From NCBI RefSeq assembly GCF_000499385.1, contig NW_013654354.1, forward strand, positions 74,501 through 138,500: a stretch of DNA of 64,000 bases, in the 5' to 3' direction. Positions 1-11,136 of the stretch are shown here, in pieces (position 1 is the stretch's first letter; every line of letters begins with the position of its first letter). Position numbers and translations under genes: made by a program. The notes beneath the pieces are model-generated. The model saw nothing but the letters and a program-made list of their open reading frames with translations. It was not told the DNA's origin and ran no database searches. The stretch comes from Eimeria necatrix. Lineage: Eukaryota; Apicomplexa; Conoidasida; Eucoccidiorida; Eimeriidae.

Positions 1-688
1 GCAGCAGTCCTTCCCCCTTGTTTGTGACCGAATGAGAGCCAAATGGAGTAAACTTAACCTAAGTGGACTGTTTAATTGCGTCCGGAGACACAGCCGATTC
101 ATTTCAGCCCTTCTGGCCGCGCCTTCACAGCAGCGGCACAGCGCAGGACTTGCCTTAGCTACACAGCGGGCTAAGCTCAACCAGTGAGTTACTTCTACAC
201 CTCTACTACAGCAGTCCGAAGGAGGAGTCAAGGCTGAAAAAGAAACAACAACCATAGCCAATTGTGCGTCTAAAACAGTCAAGACAAGGGCTCATACACA
301 CTTGTCTTTTTAAGCCCCCAAAGGAGAAAAACAATGCATTTGTTCCCGTGCGCGCATAACCCCAAGCAAAAGGAACACAGAAACGAACTCCTATTAAAAC
401 CAAACACCCTGTCCTTTTCCTGCGTCCTTCTAGTCTGCGGCAGGAAGCGGCAAGCACGGTTTAGCTGCTCGACACCATTTCTTAGTCTCAGCTAGCCAGG
501 CCAGTTGGCCATGTGCACAAGCGAGCAAGCACTGGCTACAGAACGGCCCCTTAGGGGCCACTGTGAAGCTTCTCGCCAGTCGCCAGGCAGGGACCTTCAT
601 GTAGGAAAGACTCTCGCTGTATCTCCCAATTCTTTCTCCCGCAGCGACTCAAGAGAGAATCACAATAGCCGTGTCACAACTGTCAGAC

Positions 689-1300
689 TTAGCAGGGCCC
701 CACAGTCTCTCGTGGGGCCCCGAGGGCAAGTGCAACAGAAGCACCTGGGGAGCCTCTGATCAAAAGCGCCGCTGCTTCAATAGCAGCTGCTGCCGCTGTT
801 TCGCCCTCCACCTCAGCAGCCAGTCTTTCCAGCAAGACCCTTACAAAGACCCACAGCGGCATCCTCAGCGCCTCCAGAAGAGCTAGCAGGGGCCCGACGG
901 AGAGGAGTTGACTGAAAACTGTCAGCAGGGCCTCACAGTGGGCCTGCCTTGAAAGGCTCCCCAAAGGCTAACTTGGGGGGCCCTAGAGGGCCCTCTTGGT
1001 ACGCCTAACTCAGCGTTCCCCACAGCGGCGCCCTTGAGTTCTGGAAAAGCTCTTAACTCTTCAAGTGGCTTCGGACAGAAAGAGATAAGGCTCACTCTCT
1101 CCCCCAAGATCTCCCCCTGCCCGTCTCGCTGTAAAATAAGGAGCACTTTGTTGACGGGTGGTAATTCGCAGGCCGCCTTTGTCACTGGGCACAGACAGTT
1201 CCCCGTGGCGTCATTCCTCGGGGGCACCCCAGCGGGCCCCCGAGCCTCCGGCCAGCCCCCAGGCTGGCCTCATGAAACCCCAGCCCTGCCAGGGCTGTTT
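689..1300 (-). other. possible coding exons, unknown product
   Basis: Two minus-strand open stretches look more protein-like than their surroundings. One (about 1160-970) reads ...VLLILQRDGQGEILGE... and follows an acceptor-like TTATTTTACAG. The other (about 940-735) reads as a leucine/alanine-rich helix (CEALLTVFSQLLSVGPLLAL) and ends at a donor-like CAG/GTGCTT. They lie downstream of a gene that stops at 1375, so they would belong to a separate gene or to an alternative 3' end of that gene. No start codon or complete exon chain could be fixed and no family is recognised. Bases 1-688 show nothing I can support. Confidence 0.25.
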
Positions 1301-1374
1301 GGCTAAAGAGCAGTAGGCGGCAGAAGTCTCAGAATAAACTGAGAGGACTTGGCGGGCATATTTTGCTCGTGGCC

Positions 1375-4300
1375 TTAAGAAACGCCCCCCGGCAAAGGCC
1401 CGCCGCCGGGAGGCGCCAGACTCAGAGAAGACAGCCGCTGGCCAGTCAGCTTGGTGCAGGCCTCTCCAGCTTTGCCCCCCAGAGGAGGGGTGAAGAGGGG
1501 CTGCAGCGGGCCGGGGCCGCTGGGGGCCTCAGCAGCAGCGGGGAAGGGGCAGGGGGTGCTGCGCGTCCGGGTGAGTCTGCAGGGCGCGGGCGCCCTCCCT
1601 GGGGCTGAGACCACGGAGTGGGGAGGGCTGGGCGGCGAAGAAACGCCTGCGGGGTGGGCTGCTGCTGCTGCTGCTGCTGTGCCTTCGTCTCCACAGGCGT
1701 CCGGGAACATGCCCTCCGCCCAGTACTGGCTCAGGCGCTGCAGCTCGATGAAGGCGCACTGCTGCGCTGCAGTCTGGGGACTGCCGTTGTCCCCTTCCGC
1801 GACCTCCAGCAGCTCGCCAGCATAGAGCAGCGAGGGGTCTCCAACGACCTCCGCGAGCCGCTCCCGCGGGTCTGCAGCAGAAGAGAAGAGGCCCTCGGAG
1901 GCCCTCGAAGCCACGCGCTGCAGGTTCAAAGTGATCTCCGCCTCCAGCTGCGCCGACACCAGCTTGTGTCTCTGTCCCCGCGTGGACAACGTGGGCAAAG
2001 AGGAGACAGCCCGAGCTGCGTACTTGCGGCCTGTGGGCCCCAGGGGGCCCCCCCCGGCCTGCTCCGCAGTGCGGCGGCTGTGGGCAGCCGCCAGGCACTG
2101 CAGCAGCTCCCCCTGCGTCACCGGCAGGGGCCCCGTCAGGCCCTCCTGCACGTCCATGCGCTGCGGGATGTGCAGCTCGCGGAGACACTCCTGGAGACAA
2201 CACCCACAGCAGCCATCCACAGCAGCTGACAGTCATGCAGAGGCAGAGGCGGGAGACAGGGGCTGAAAGGCAGCAACAGAACGGGAGGAGATGGAAGCAA
2301 ACAGAGACTAGAAGCAGCTAGCACCTACTGCAATGCATGCAAAGAAACAGACACAAAAGGAAACAACGAAAGGCGGCGAGCCGTCACGGCGAAACTGCAG
2401 CAGCAGCACGAGGGGGGAGCTTTGCAGACAGAGACAGAAGCAGCAGCAGCAGTGGCAGCAGCAGCTATGGGGACTTAGCGAAAAGAGCACTCACAAGAAG
2501 AGAGGCTGCAGAGACTGGGTATCTGCCCTCGGGGTCCGCCTCTAGTGAAGACAAAACGGCCAAGTAGGGCATCAGCTCTGTCGGCTTCTGCGCCCTCAAG
2601 ACTGCCTCCAAGTGGTACTGGTAGGCCCGGTCTCGCGCTGCAGCAGCAGCAGCGCAGCGCCGCATGCACCGCTGGTCAGGCAGCAGCAGCCACGCGTAGC
2701 CACCCCCGCAAGAACCCCTTTCGGCAAACACGAATGCCATCGAATTGCGGAACTAAAGAGCGGGGAGAAGCTCTAAACTACAGAAGCAGCAGCAGCACAG
2801 TGCAGCAGCAGCAAGTGCAGCTACGGGCGCAGCAAAGGCAAAAACTTACAGGCCCAGACCGGAGCCAGCCGGCGCAGCGAGCGCAGCTGCATTAAGATGA
2901 TCCCCTTGCAGTGCAGCAAGTACTCGTGCGGTCTGCCCGTGCTGAAACTGCTGCTGCTGCTGCTGCTGCTAGGCCTCCCCAGTGGGCCGCCCTCTCTCGC
3001 TGGGTCATCCAAGTAAGCCGCCACCCACAAGTCCGCCAGCCTGGCGTCCTCTGGCCCCACCTTTGCGAGCGCCTGAGACAAAGAAGACCCGCAAGCTCCT
3101 TTGCTGGCGCTGCTGCTGCTGCTGCCGCCCCACAGGGGAGCCAGCAGCAGGTCCCTGCGCCTTAGAGTCTTGAGGACTCGGTGGTACTCGGAGAAGATGC
3201 GGCGGGCGTGTACGCTGTAGCCAGCAGCATCTAGTGCAGCAAGGCAGTCCACCATCAGCTGCTGCGCCTCTGGAGACAGACACCGCGGCGAAACTCCCAA
3301 GTTCAGACACACGGAGAAGATCTCCACATAAGGAGACAAATCAGCAGCATCGTTTGCCTCTATGACATTCAGCACATGGCTGGAAAAACGAACAGGCGCT
3401 GACGCCGGCGCAGCTGGGGCTGCAGCCCCGCCCGGGGCCCCGGAGGCCCCTCCTGAGGCCCCGGGGGCCCCGGGAGCCCCTCCGGAGGCCCCGGGGGCCC
3501 CTCCTGAGGCGCCGGGGGCCCCTCCGGAAGCCCCAGGGGCCCCTCCGGAAGCTCCAGGGGCCCCTCCTGAGACCCCGGGGGACCCTCCTGAGGCCCCCGG
3601 GCCCCCAGGTGCACCTGGAGAGTTCCCTCCGTTTGCCGAGCGCAGGTCTCGGAGGCAAAGGAAGAGAGCGCGCCTGAGGCTGGAGAGAGGCACTGCATAG
3701 TGCTGGTCTTGGCAGCCACCCTGCAGCAGCAGCAACAGCAGCAACAGTAGCAGCAGGGAAGAGGTAGGAAGCTACAAAGGGTGGTCTAGGTAGATAAAAG
3801 GAGCTTCCTGAATTCTGGACTCTACGGCCAAACTCAGGGCAGTTTAAAACGCCTACATCGAGCTGCAAAGATACAGCAGGGGAGTCCGTGGGAGAAGCAG
3901 CACCGCTGCTGCGGCCATTTCTGCTGCGGCCATTTTCTAGGGCAGCAGAATCTGGAGTGGCCGCGCTGAGATGCTCAGAGCCTGAGACGGAGTCTTCTTG
4001 CTGCAGGTTTTCTTCGCCTTCTGCTTCAGCGGCTTCCGGCTGGTCATGTTCAAGAGCTTCTGCTGCTGCTGCTGCTGCGGCAGTGGGGGGAGTCGCTGCT
4101 GCGGCTGCTGGCGGGGCAGCAGCAGCAGCTGCACCCGCGAGGCACTCAGGCGTCCCCTGAAGCGACTTCTTTCTGCCGGTTCCTTCGCAGCGAGCCACTC
4201 CCCGTGGCTTCTGGGGCTTATGGGCACATGTTTCCCCTGCTGCATGCCTCTGGCGCTTTCTCGAGGGATCTTTGGCGCAATGTTCCAGCTGCTCCAGTTG

Positions 4301-5015
4301 CGGGACCCCTGTGGGGCTCTTTGCAGGCGCAGAAACTTCTGCTGCCTTGGGGGTACTGGGGGTCAACACGTGCAGCTTCACAGTGACCTGGTGTGCACAC
4401 AAAAGGCTCAAGGAGGGGGAAATAACATGGGCTCATATAACTGAGTTTAGCTGCTTGTTAGTAGGGCGGGGAGTCTTCCTCTAGGGCTAAGTCGCTTCTG
4501 AAGCAGCGCCCAGTACCCTTGCTAGGGATATAGCTACTGTGGCTGCCCCTGCTGCGCCCCGTGCGGCTGCTGCTAGCTGTGCTGCTGCTGCAGCTGCGCG
4601 CCGGAGGGGGCACTGCAGCCGGCTTGTCTCTGAAAAGAGAAGCCTGAGGCGGCCTGGAGGAACTCACTGGAGTCTCAATAGTGGGCAGAGGCAGCAACTG
4701 CTCCATGAGAGACGAGCGGCAGCTGGAGCTGGCGACGAAGGCAGAAGGCTTGGAAAGGCTGCGACCCTGTAGCTCCGTACGGAGACCCTCTAGAGCTGAG
4801 CCTACCAGAGACAGCCGGGCCTCGTAGCTGCATGGCTTTGTTAAATGAAGAAAGGAAAAGTCGCGGCGGCGTCCTGCCCGCTGGGTATGCCCTAAGAGCC
4901 GCGCAGCGCTGGAGGTCCCGTAGGGTGTTGGTGTTGAGTGAGGCTAGGTTGGTGGCAAGAGCTGCGTTGGGGGAGTCAAGGGCGCGAGCGTGTGAGCTGA
5001 GCTCGAATTTAAAAG
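1375..5015 (-). CDS. conserved-looking multi-exon protein with collagen-like repeat, function unknown
   Basis: Proposed exons on the minus strand: 5015-4892, 4827-4668, 4387-3857, 3720-2850, 2637-2495 and 2190-1375 (stop TAA). Phases agree across all junctions, giving about 880 residues; the initiator exon upstream of 5015 is not resolved. Junctions give smooth protein, for example PTIETP/VTVKLHVLTP and SAASLL/ECLRELHIPQ. The N-terminal part is a short helical segment (LNTNTLRDLQRC), then a poly-Ala and charged linker, then a GAPGASGG-type repeat (3420-3610), then a long helical region (VEIFSVCLNLGVSP, LMVDCLAALDAAGYSVHARR). The helical part resembles helical-repeat proteins in general, but I recognise no named domain. 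The intron at 4891-4828 starts GGCATA rather than GT, which is odd: either a non-canonical splice, a different exon choice, or a sequence error. Confidence 0.65.
3420..3612. repeat. GC-rich minisatellite coding a collagen-like Gly-Ala-Pro-Ser repeat
   Basis: On the plus strand this reads as repeated cctccggaggccccgggg-like units, roughly 18-27 bases long with small changes. On the minus strand, inside the third clear exon of the surrounding gene, it codes repeated GAPGASGG. Codon-level variation between units suggests the peptide is tolerated or kept while the DNA unit drifts. Confidence 0.85.
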
Positions 5016-5138
5016 CTGCATTAAAGATGAAATTTGGCAAAGAAGGAAGACTTCAACGTCAAGCTGTCAAGCGGGAAGGCACGCTCGAGAGCCCACGAGC
5101 CCCAGCTTACTCACCCCGCGCTCTCGCAGAAGCTCATG

Positions 5139-6158
5139 GATGGCTCCCCTTGTACAGTTTCAGACGTAGAGAGGGCATAAAAAACCTAATTAAACAAAGA
5201 AAGCCTCAAATGTATCTCAAATTTCGGCCTATCCCCGTAGTAAGAGCAACAACACCGGTGCGGGGAGGCCGCTGGCGGGTGAGTGACTGCCGCTGGCAGC
5301 CCCGGGTGGATAATCGATAATGCGCTACGATCCTAATACAAACCCCATATTTGAATATTAGATCCGCAGATTAAACGTTAATGTTCCCCTTATTTTGCTG
5401 TATCTTTCATGGACTGGTCCGGCGAGTTTTTATTCATCGCAAGACCATGCCAGTTCCGACTGCGCAGATCTGACAGCCATGACGTCATCCTCAACAGCAG
5501 CTTCAAATCTGTATTGGTCTAGCATGTCTCCTTCAATACCAGAAGGGGAGCTTGAATATATCATGAGCTTATTCCAGAGCAATTTGCCTTGTGGCGCCGC
5601 GCAGGGGAGGCGGCCAGACGGCGCCTGCCCCCAGCTCACGAAGAACGGCCACCCCGTGTGGCACTGGCGCAGTTCACACTTCGAGCCGCCCCATTATGTT
5701 GAAATTTGCATTTAAACAAGCACCAAATTGACTCTTTCTATAGCATTAGTTTCGCTTCAAATTCTCCACCAAGCACTAGTTCGAGCAAGAACGCCTAAAC
5801 TCAATGTTTCACTTCGAACCGTTTCCACTTAAGCTGCACTGACCTTCTCGACTGCAGACTTCGCACGAGCCCGCCAAAATACAGTGAGCTGCGATGCAAC
5901 TATTGGGGTTAACTTTGGCGAAGCGTCCCAAGCATCTACTTTTGTAGCCAAATACAAATTAGCTCTCGACGCACCGTCTGAGCCTCTTGTCAGCTTCCGG
6001 CTGCAGCTGCAAATGAACGCCCTGGTTCGAAACCAGCAACAATTTCCACGCCGCAATTCGGCACGACAAATTTTCCTCAAAACGGCAAGCTTCTGGCCCT
6101 GTTCTAACGGCCCGAATAGCGGGACGGAATGCCAGCTGGCGGGATCCAACTTAAGGCG
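5139..6158. other. intergenic stretch, no gene supported
   Basis: Base composition is balanced and CAG tracts are absent. A donor-like site near 5110 (minus strand, GGG/GTGAGT) suggests an upstream exon of the left-hand gene may lie at about 5115-5170, but its reading phase does not match the next exon, so it is not called. Several open frames here give peptides with no protein-like bias. Confidence 0.5.
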
Positions 6159-8010
6159 TCAGCAGGCATGCGCCTGCACGGAGGACAGAACCGAAGATTG
6201 CACTATACTATAAAGAAAGAAGGTGCTGTTATATGTATGTCAGTACACGCATTAAGTGGATACAATAGTGCAAATGTGCATTTCCATGAGCTGAGGACTC
6301 AATGCGCTGTGGGCGCCACACTGTTTGGAGCTCCTGCCTCCATTCGCAGCACCCTGTTCAGAAACGTCTAATGCAATTAGCCCCAGCTCTCTTCTTTATG
6401 GTTCGCGATTGCATGCGTTGGGTTTCCGGGCTTTCCTCATGCCCGGGCGCATAGCGAGTACTCTCACCCACCTGTAGTCGCGGGGGTCAAGGCTCCAACA
6501 GACGGAGCCGTCCTCAGCTTCATACTCAAAAGGCTGCAGGTCCGACAGGGCTAATTCCGAGCCTGACTGGCAGTGTGCTGCAGCCTGCTGCTGCTGCGGC
6601 TGCTGCTGCTGCTGCTGCAGAGGCGGCTGCTGAGGCGCGTGTCGCTGGGGGTTGTCCGCACTGCCTTGCATCTGCAGAGCACTGAGCGCTTGCTCGAGTT
6701 CCTGCAGCTGCTGATTGAGCTGGCTCATCTGCTTGTACTGCTGCTGCAGCACTTTTTTTTGTCGCTGCAGCAGCTGCTGGCAGGAAGTCACAACAGCAGC
6801 AGGCGGCGACTGGCCCGGGCCTGCTCTCCCCGCTTGCTGCCCACTGCTTCGCTCCCCAAGTGCTGCTCCTTCTGCCTCTGCTTGCCCTGTCCAGCCATTG
6901 TCGCCAAGCTGTGACTGGCTTCTCCGCAGCCGCAGCGCCGGCCGGGGCCCTGGCCCTGCAACTGGGGGACACCCCCAGTTGGACTTGCCTGGCCGCCGGG
7001 ACCCATAGCCCGCGGAGGCTTCCGTGGAGTGCCCACGGCGGATGGCTGGCGAATTGCCTGCAGGCCAAACGCACCGCAGCAGCAGCCCCTAGCTGGGTCG
7101 CCTCCTTTGCAGCTAAAACACGTGCTAGGAGGCCTGTTTTCTAGGTAAACCCTTCAGGCTTGTGGGGGTCCGTAGGAAGCCCCGCTGCAGCTCTTCACCC
7201 GACTAATTGATAGAAAAGCATCCATTTAGGTTGAAAAATCAAAACTGCACACACTAAAAGATTCCAGTCTCACTCCGGCAGCCTTGTTCTGCACCGGGCT
7301 CAGCCGTAGCTCCTTTTGGCCGCGGCTGTCGGCGCCGCCAAGTGGCTGTTGGTGCTGCCGTCGCGCTGAGCTCCTCCCTGTTACTCTGCAGGGCCCGACA
7401 CTGCTGCTGCTGTTGCTGCTGCCATTGCCGCAGCAGCTGCTGCTGCTGGGAAAGGCTTTGGCCCCCTTCTGCCTGGGTGCAGTGCCCCGGCACAAGGTCA
7501 CGTCCAGAAGCACAAGTGGGGTCCGTAGAGCGCACAAGGGCCTCAGTGAACAGCCCAGGGCCCCCGGGGCCCCACCCTGCTGCTGCAGGGGTCCATGCTG
7601 TTCGCTGCAGCTCCCTTCCGCTGTAGCAGCTCTGCTGCGCCTCCCGAACTGCAGAAGGCACAGAAATGTATTCGCCTGAAAAGTGGACAACCGGGCGCGC
7701 AAAGGCCTCTTTGGTCTCCGTCACCCAATCCGCAACGTCCACAGAGTAGCCCGGAGGCCTGCAGCAGCGACAGTGCAGAGACAGTGAAGCAAAGAAGCTA
7801 ACTAGTTGAAATAAATGCGAAGTAGAAATGACAGGGGGCCCGTGGGCCTGTTGGCTCGTGGGCCGTGTGGCATTGCTGCTTCGGAGGGAGACGAATATTC
7901 CAGCTTGCCAAAATGAAGCAGCTCACAGAGGCTACTCACCAGTTCATGATAGCCTTGACGGCGTCCGCAGCAAATAGCTGCCGCTCCTCATCGGCACCTA
8001 GCACCGCCAT
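6159..8010 (-). CDS. Gln-rich coiled-coil protein, function unknown
   Basis: Four minus-strand exons fit with agreeing phases: 8010-7940 (ATG; MAVLGADEERQLF...), 7758-7274, 7057-6472 and a short candidate last exon 6207-6159 ending TGA. Total 396 residues. Junctions read well: KAIMN/WPPGYSVDVADWV and GCRS/NSPAIRRGHS. Donors are strong (TG/GTGAGT, AG/GTGGGT). The N-terminus (about residues 1-75) is the most globular-looking part. Residues about 110-200 hold short Gln tracts. Residues about 280-345 form a coiled coil (LLQRQKKVLQQQYKQMSQLN) followed by poly-Gln/Pro. The last clear segment is acidic and aromatic (FEYEAEDGSVCWSLDPRDY). I recognise no family. The last exon rests only on a TTTATAG acceptor and a matching phase. 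Confidence 0.65.
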
Positions 8011-11000
8011 GGCCTTCGCCGCAGCTGCTGCCGGGAAACTAGGCCGACCTGGTTGCTGCGTCTTATCCACCGCCCTGTGGGGCCCCACGCCTGCTACGAC
8101 GGCGTACGTGGATACGCCTTCTTACGGCATAACAAAGCAGACTGTCAGCTGCCCATGCCGCTGCTGCTTGTGTGCCTGTCCGCAGTAGTGAGGGCCTAGG
8201 AGCTCACGATATTCGTGAGACCAATATTAGTGAGGAACAAACTGGACATTTCACGTCTCTGGCCTCCGTATTGCTCCGCCGGTGGCCAGCTCATGCTCGA
8301 ACTATGGACGCCGGCCACTGACGGCCATCCGCCAGTGCTGTTTGGTGGTTCCGCCCACTATTACAAAGCCTCCAAAAGTTCACTTTCAGCGTACAGCAAA
8401 GTAAATTACATTTAAACTGTCTTCTGTCACTGAAGCTGCTCTTAATGGGCCGTTTCCTCTGATGGACCAGTGGCACATGCGTCGGCCGCATGCACGGGAG
8501 CAATCACGTCCGTCTGGGGAAGAAAGTAATGTTTCCGTGATCCCAAAATAAATAATTGACTCAAAATAACGTTCTTAATTGGAACGAAGTAGTAAATGTT
8601 CTGCATGCACAGGCGGCAACGAAAAAACTCAAGTGCGGGCAGTGACCGGCTGCGCAGCCACTGCAGCCAGCAGCGTGGCGGCAGAACGACTACTTGCCTC
8701 TATGTTTACCCCTAGTTTAAATTGGGGATTCTCAACTTTTTGGCTAAAGCGAAATTCGGGCCTTCTTCGAGCAATTGAAGCTTTCTTTGGCCTCTGTGCT
8801 CTATGTCCCCGTGCGCGCGCACAGTACTGGGCACTTCCAAAAGTAGCTAGACCCATCGGGTCACAGTAATAAGCAGATAATGGTCAGAAAACATACTGAT
8901 CTACTTGCCCGCCACACTTCGGCTTCTGCCTTGGCCTTAGTCCCCCATCTCTTCAGATTTGTGCTGTGTTGGGATTCAAAAAGCGGTAGGCGGCGAACTG
9001 CTGCTGGCCTGCCTGCAGCAGCACGCCTTTACAACTGGAGGATGCCACATCACGCGCTTGCTTCAATAGCACATCTATGACAAATATGACCATGGCTAGC
9101 TCTGTGTCCAGCGGCAACTAGCTAGCTAGCGTCCAGCTGTATGTAGCTATAGCTAGCCGCCTCCACGGGACGCTTTGCTGTGCGTGCAGCTAGCTACAGC
9201 CAGCTGCGGCTGGTAGCCACCCTGACTGCAGCAGCAGTCAGCATTCCTGCTGCTTCTGCCTGTTTGTCAGGCTTATGGACCACTCGCGCGACTGGCAGCA
9301 AATGCGGCTTCCGCCCCTTTAGGCTTTATCGCGGCTATGTAAAGCCCAGCAACTTATGGAAAAAGAAACAGTTCTTGATTTTGTTCGGTAGCTCACTTTC
9401 TTTTGCAATGGGATCCTGATTCCCCCGGTGGTCTCCGCGGAATGGAGACGCAGGCGGGGCTCTCGCATGGAATAAAACACCTTGCCCCTCAGATGAAGTC
9501 TCAGCGGAAAAAACGCAACACTTGGGTGTACGGACTTACCTCAATAATCTCAACGGCGATCATAAACAGAAAGTGACAGTCTACTTATCAAGAGGCCATT
9601 TGCACTTAGGCTCACGAAACACCATCTTCACAGTTGCTAGCCTAGTGCTTTGGCAATAGATACTACTGGTTCTTCCTTTAGCACTGAGTCTGTTGATCGT
9701 TGCCTCCCGAATCCTCTGCAGCCTGCCAAGTAGCTTTCAACTCGCTAAGACTTAGCTGAATCTGGCACTCCTCTGCTTCTTGGTTTGTATTGCCTTTTGG
9801 GGCTCATTCTGCCTTAGATTTCTAATAGAATTCGGGTGATTTTGTTGCACTGGGATTCACTTGAGTCGAAGGCGACTCGGTAAGGCAGGCAAACTTGTTC
9901 CCTTCAATAAATCTGTTGTTGTTGGATATCTGTTGCTGGTCTCTCGCTGCCCCTTTCTTCCCTCCTTCCTTTTCAAGTGTTGTACTCGATAATCACCACT
10001 TTGTACTAAGTCAATACTCGTCTGTGCTCGTGGGTGCTGAAAGCCGGAGCCAAAAGGAGAGGCCCGAAAACCCAGCAGGGCGATGGAGATTGCATTATTT
10101 AACAAATGTCACTGCAGCCGTTGCTGCAGCCGTCCTTGTATCTGTCCTCTGGAGCTTCTTCAGAGGCACTTTGTGAAGGGGTTGTGTAGTCTAGGGTTTG
10201 GGGGTTACAGATAGCGCAGCAGAGAGCAGCCGCCACCATTTCACAAGTAAAGCCTGCGATTGAATTCCTTCTATTGTGCATAGCTGCGCACTTTTGTATT
10301 TGTATTTGTTTTTTCTGCATTCAAAGTTGAGCAGCTGGCTGATTAGAGCCGAAGCATACAAGAACGCAGAAGGCAAATCTGGGGGCCTCTGTGAAGCCTC
10401 AAACTACTTAACCAGAGAGGCATTCCCCAGAGAAGCAGCCTCAGCGGAACATTAAATCTGAAATCGGGAACTCTAAACCGTTAGGTGTAAGCCGCAATAG
10501 CGTCGGAGGTTTGGGGCTTGTCGGCAGCGGAGGGCCATGTGAGACCGTGTAGGGGCTTGAGACTGTTGGGTGCCTTTGGCTGTTTGGAAGCGCCGCTGCT
10601 GTTTCCAGGAGTAGAATGAAAAATAATGAATGATCGTTGCTGAAATAAATGCACGTCTCAATTAGCAGGCCAAGGATTTAGAAAGGCGTTGCTGTTGTGT
10701 TGCTGTGCTCCGGTGAGGCTCTTGGCCTGCGTGTTTTTTCCCACTGTGGAATATTTGTCTTGCCCGGTGCACTGCTAGCTGGTTTTATTTGCTGATGTTC
10801 GCATTGATATGTCTTTTTGTTCCACTCTATAAGCTTGTCTATTTCCATATCCTGCTTCTTCTGTCTCGGGTTTACCGACTCACTGTGGTTGAGGAACCCC
10901 CCATTCCCACTGCTTGCCCGCCTCTGGCTTCCACCTCTGCCTCTCACGAGCTATATTTCAAACTCCTCTGTTCTCCCACAGCCCTGCCGTTCCTGCTAGT

Positions 11001-11136
11001 CGCTTCGGCCTCTGTTTTTGCCTCAGCATTATCCCCCTTCCTCGCACTGCTTCCTCCCTTCGTCTCGTTACCTCTGTTTCCACAGCGGCTGCTGGTGTTT
11101 GTGTGCGTCTGCTGCAGTCCCTCAGCGCCGACAGAA
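8011..11136. other. intergenic region between two divergent genes
   Basis: This stretch separates the minus-strand Gln-rich gene (start 8010) from the plus-strand CLPTM1-type gene (start 11137), so it should hold both promoters. It is AT/GC balanced, without CAG tracts and without protein-like open frames. Around 9090-9210 there is a loose cluster of tagctagc words, the same motif as the satellite at the right end of the window. From 10795 an in-frame extension of the next gene is open, discussed with that gene. Confidence 0.5.
9095..9212. repeat. short GCTAGC-rich cluster
   Basis: Repeated words gctagctagc, agctatagctagc and cagctagctacagc lie within about 120 bases. The core GCTAGC is its own reverse complement. 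The same word builds the large satellite at 61.7-62.1 kb and 63.2-64.0 kb. Confidence 0.7.

Noticed and set aside
6022..6040. tRNA-like T-loop word ggttcgaaacc
   Set aside because: It matches the B-box and has a partial T-stem, but no acceptor stem, D-arm or anticodon arm can be built around it.
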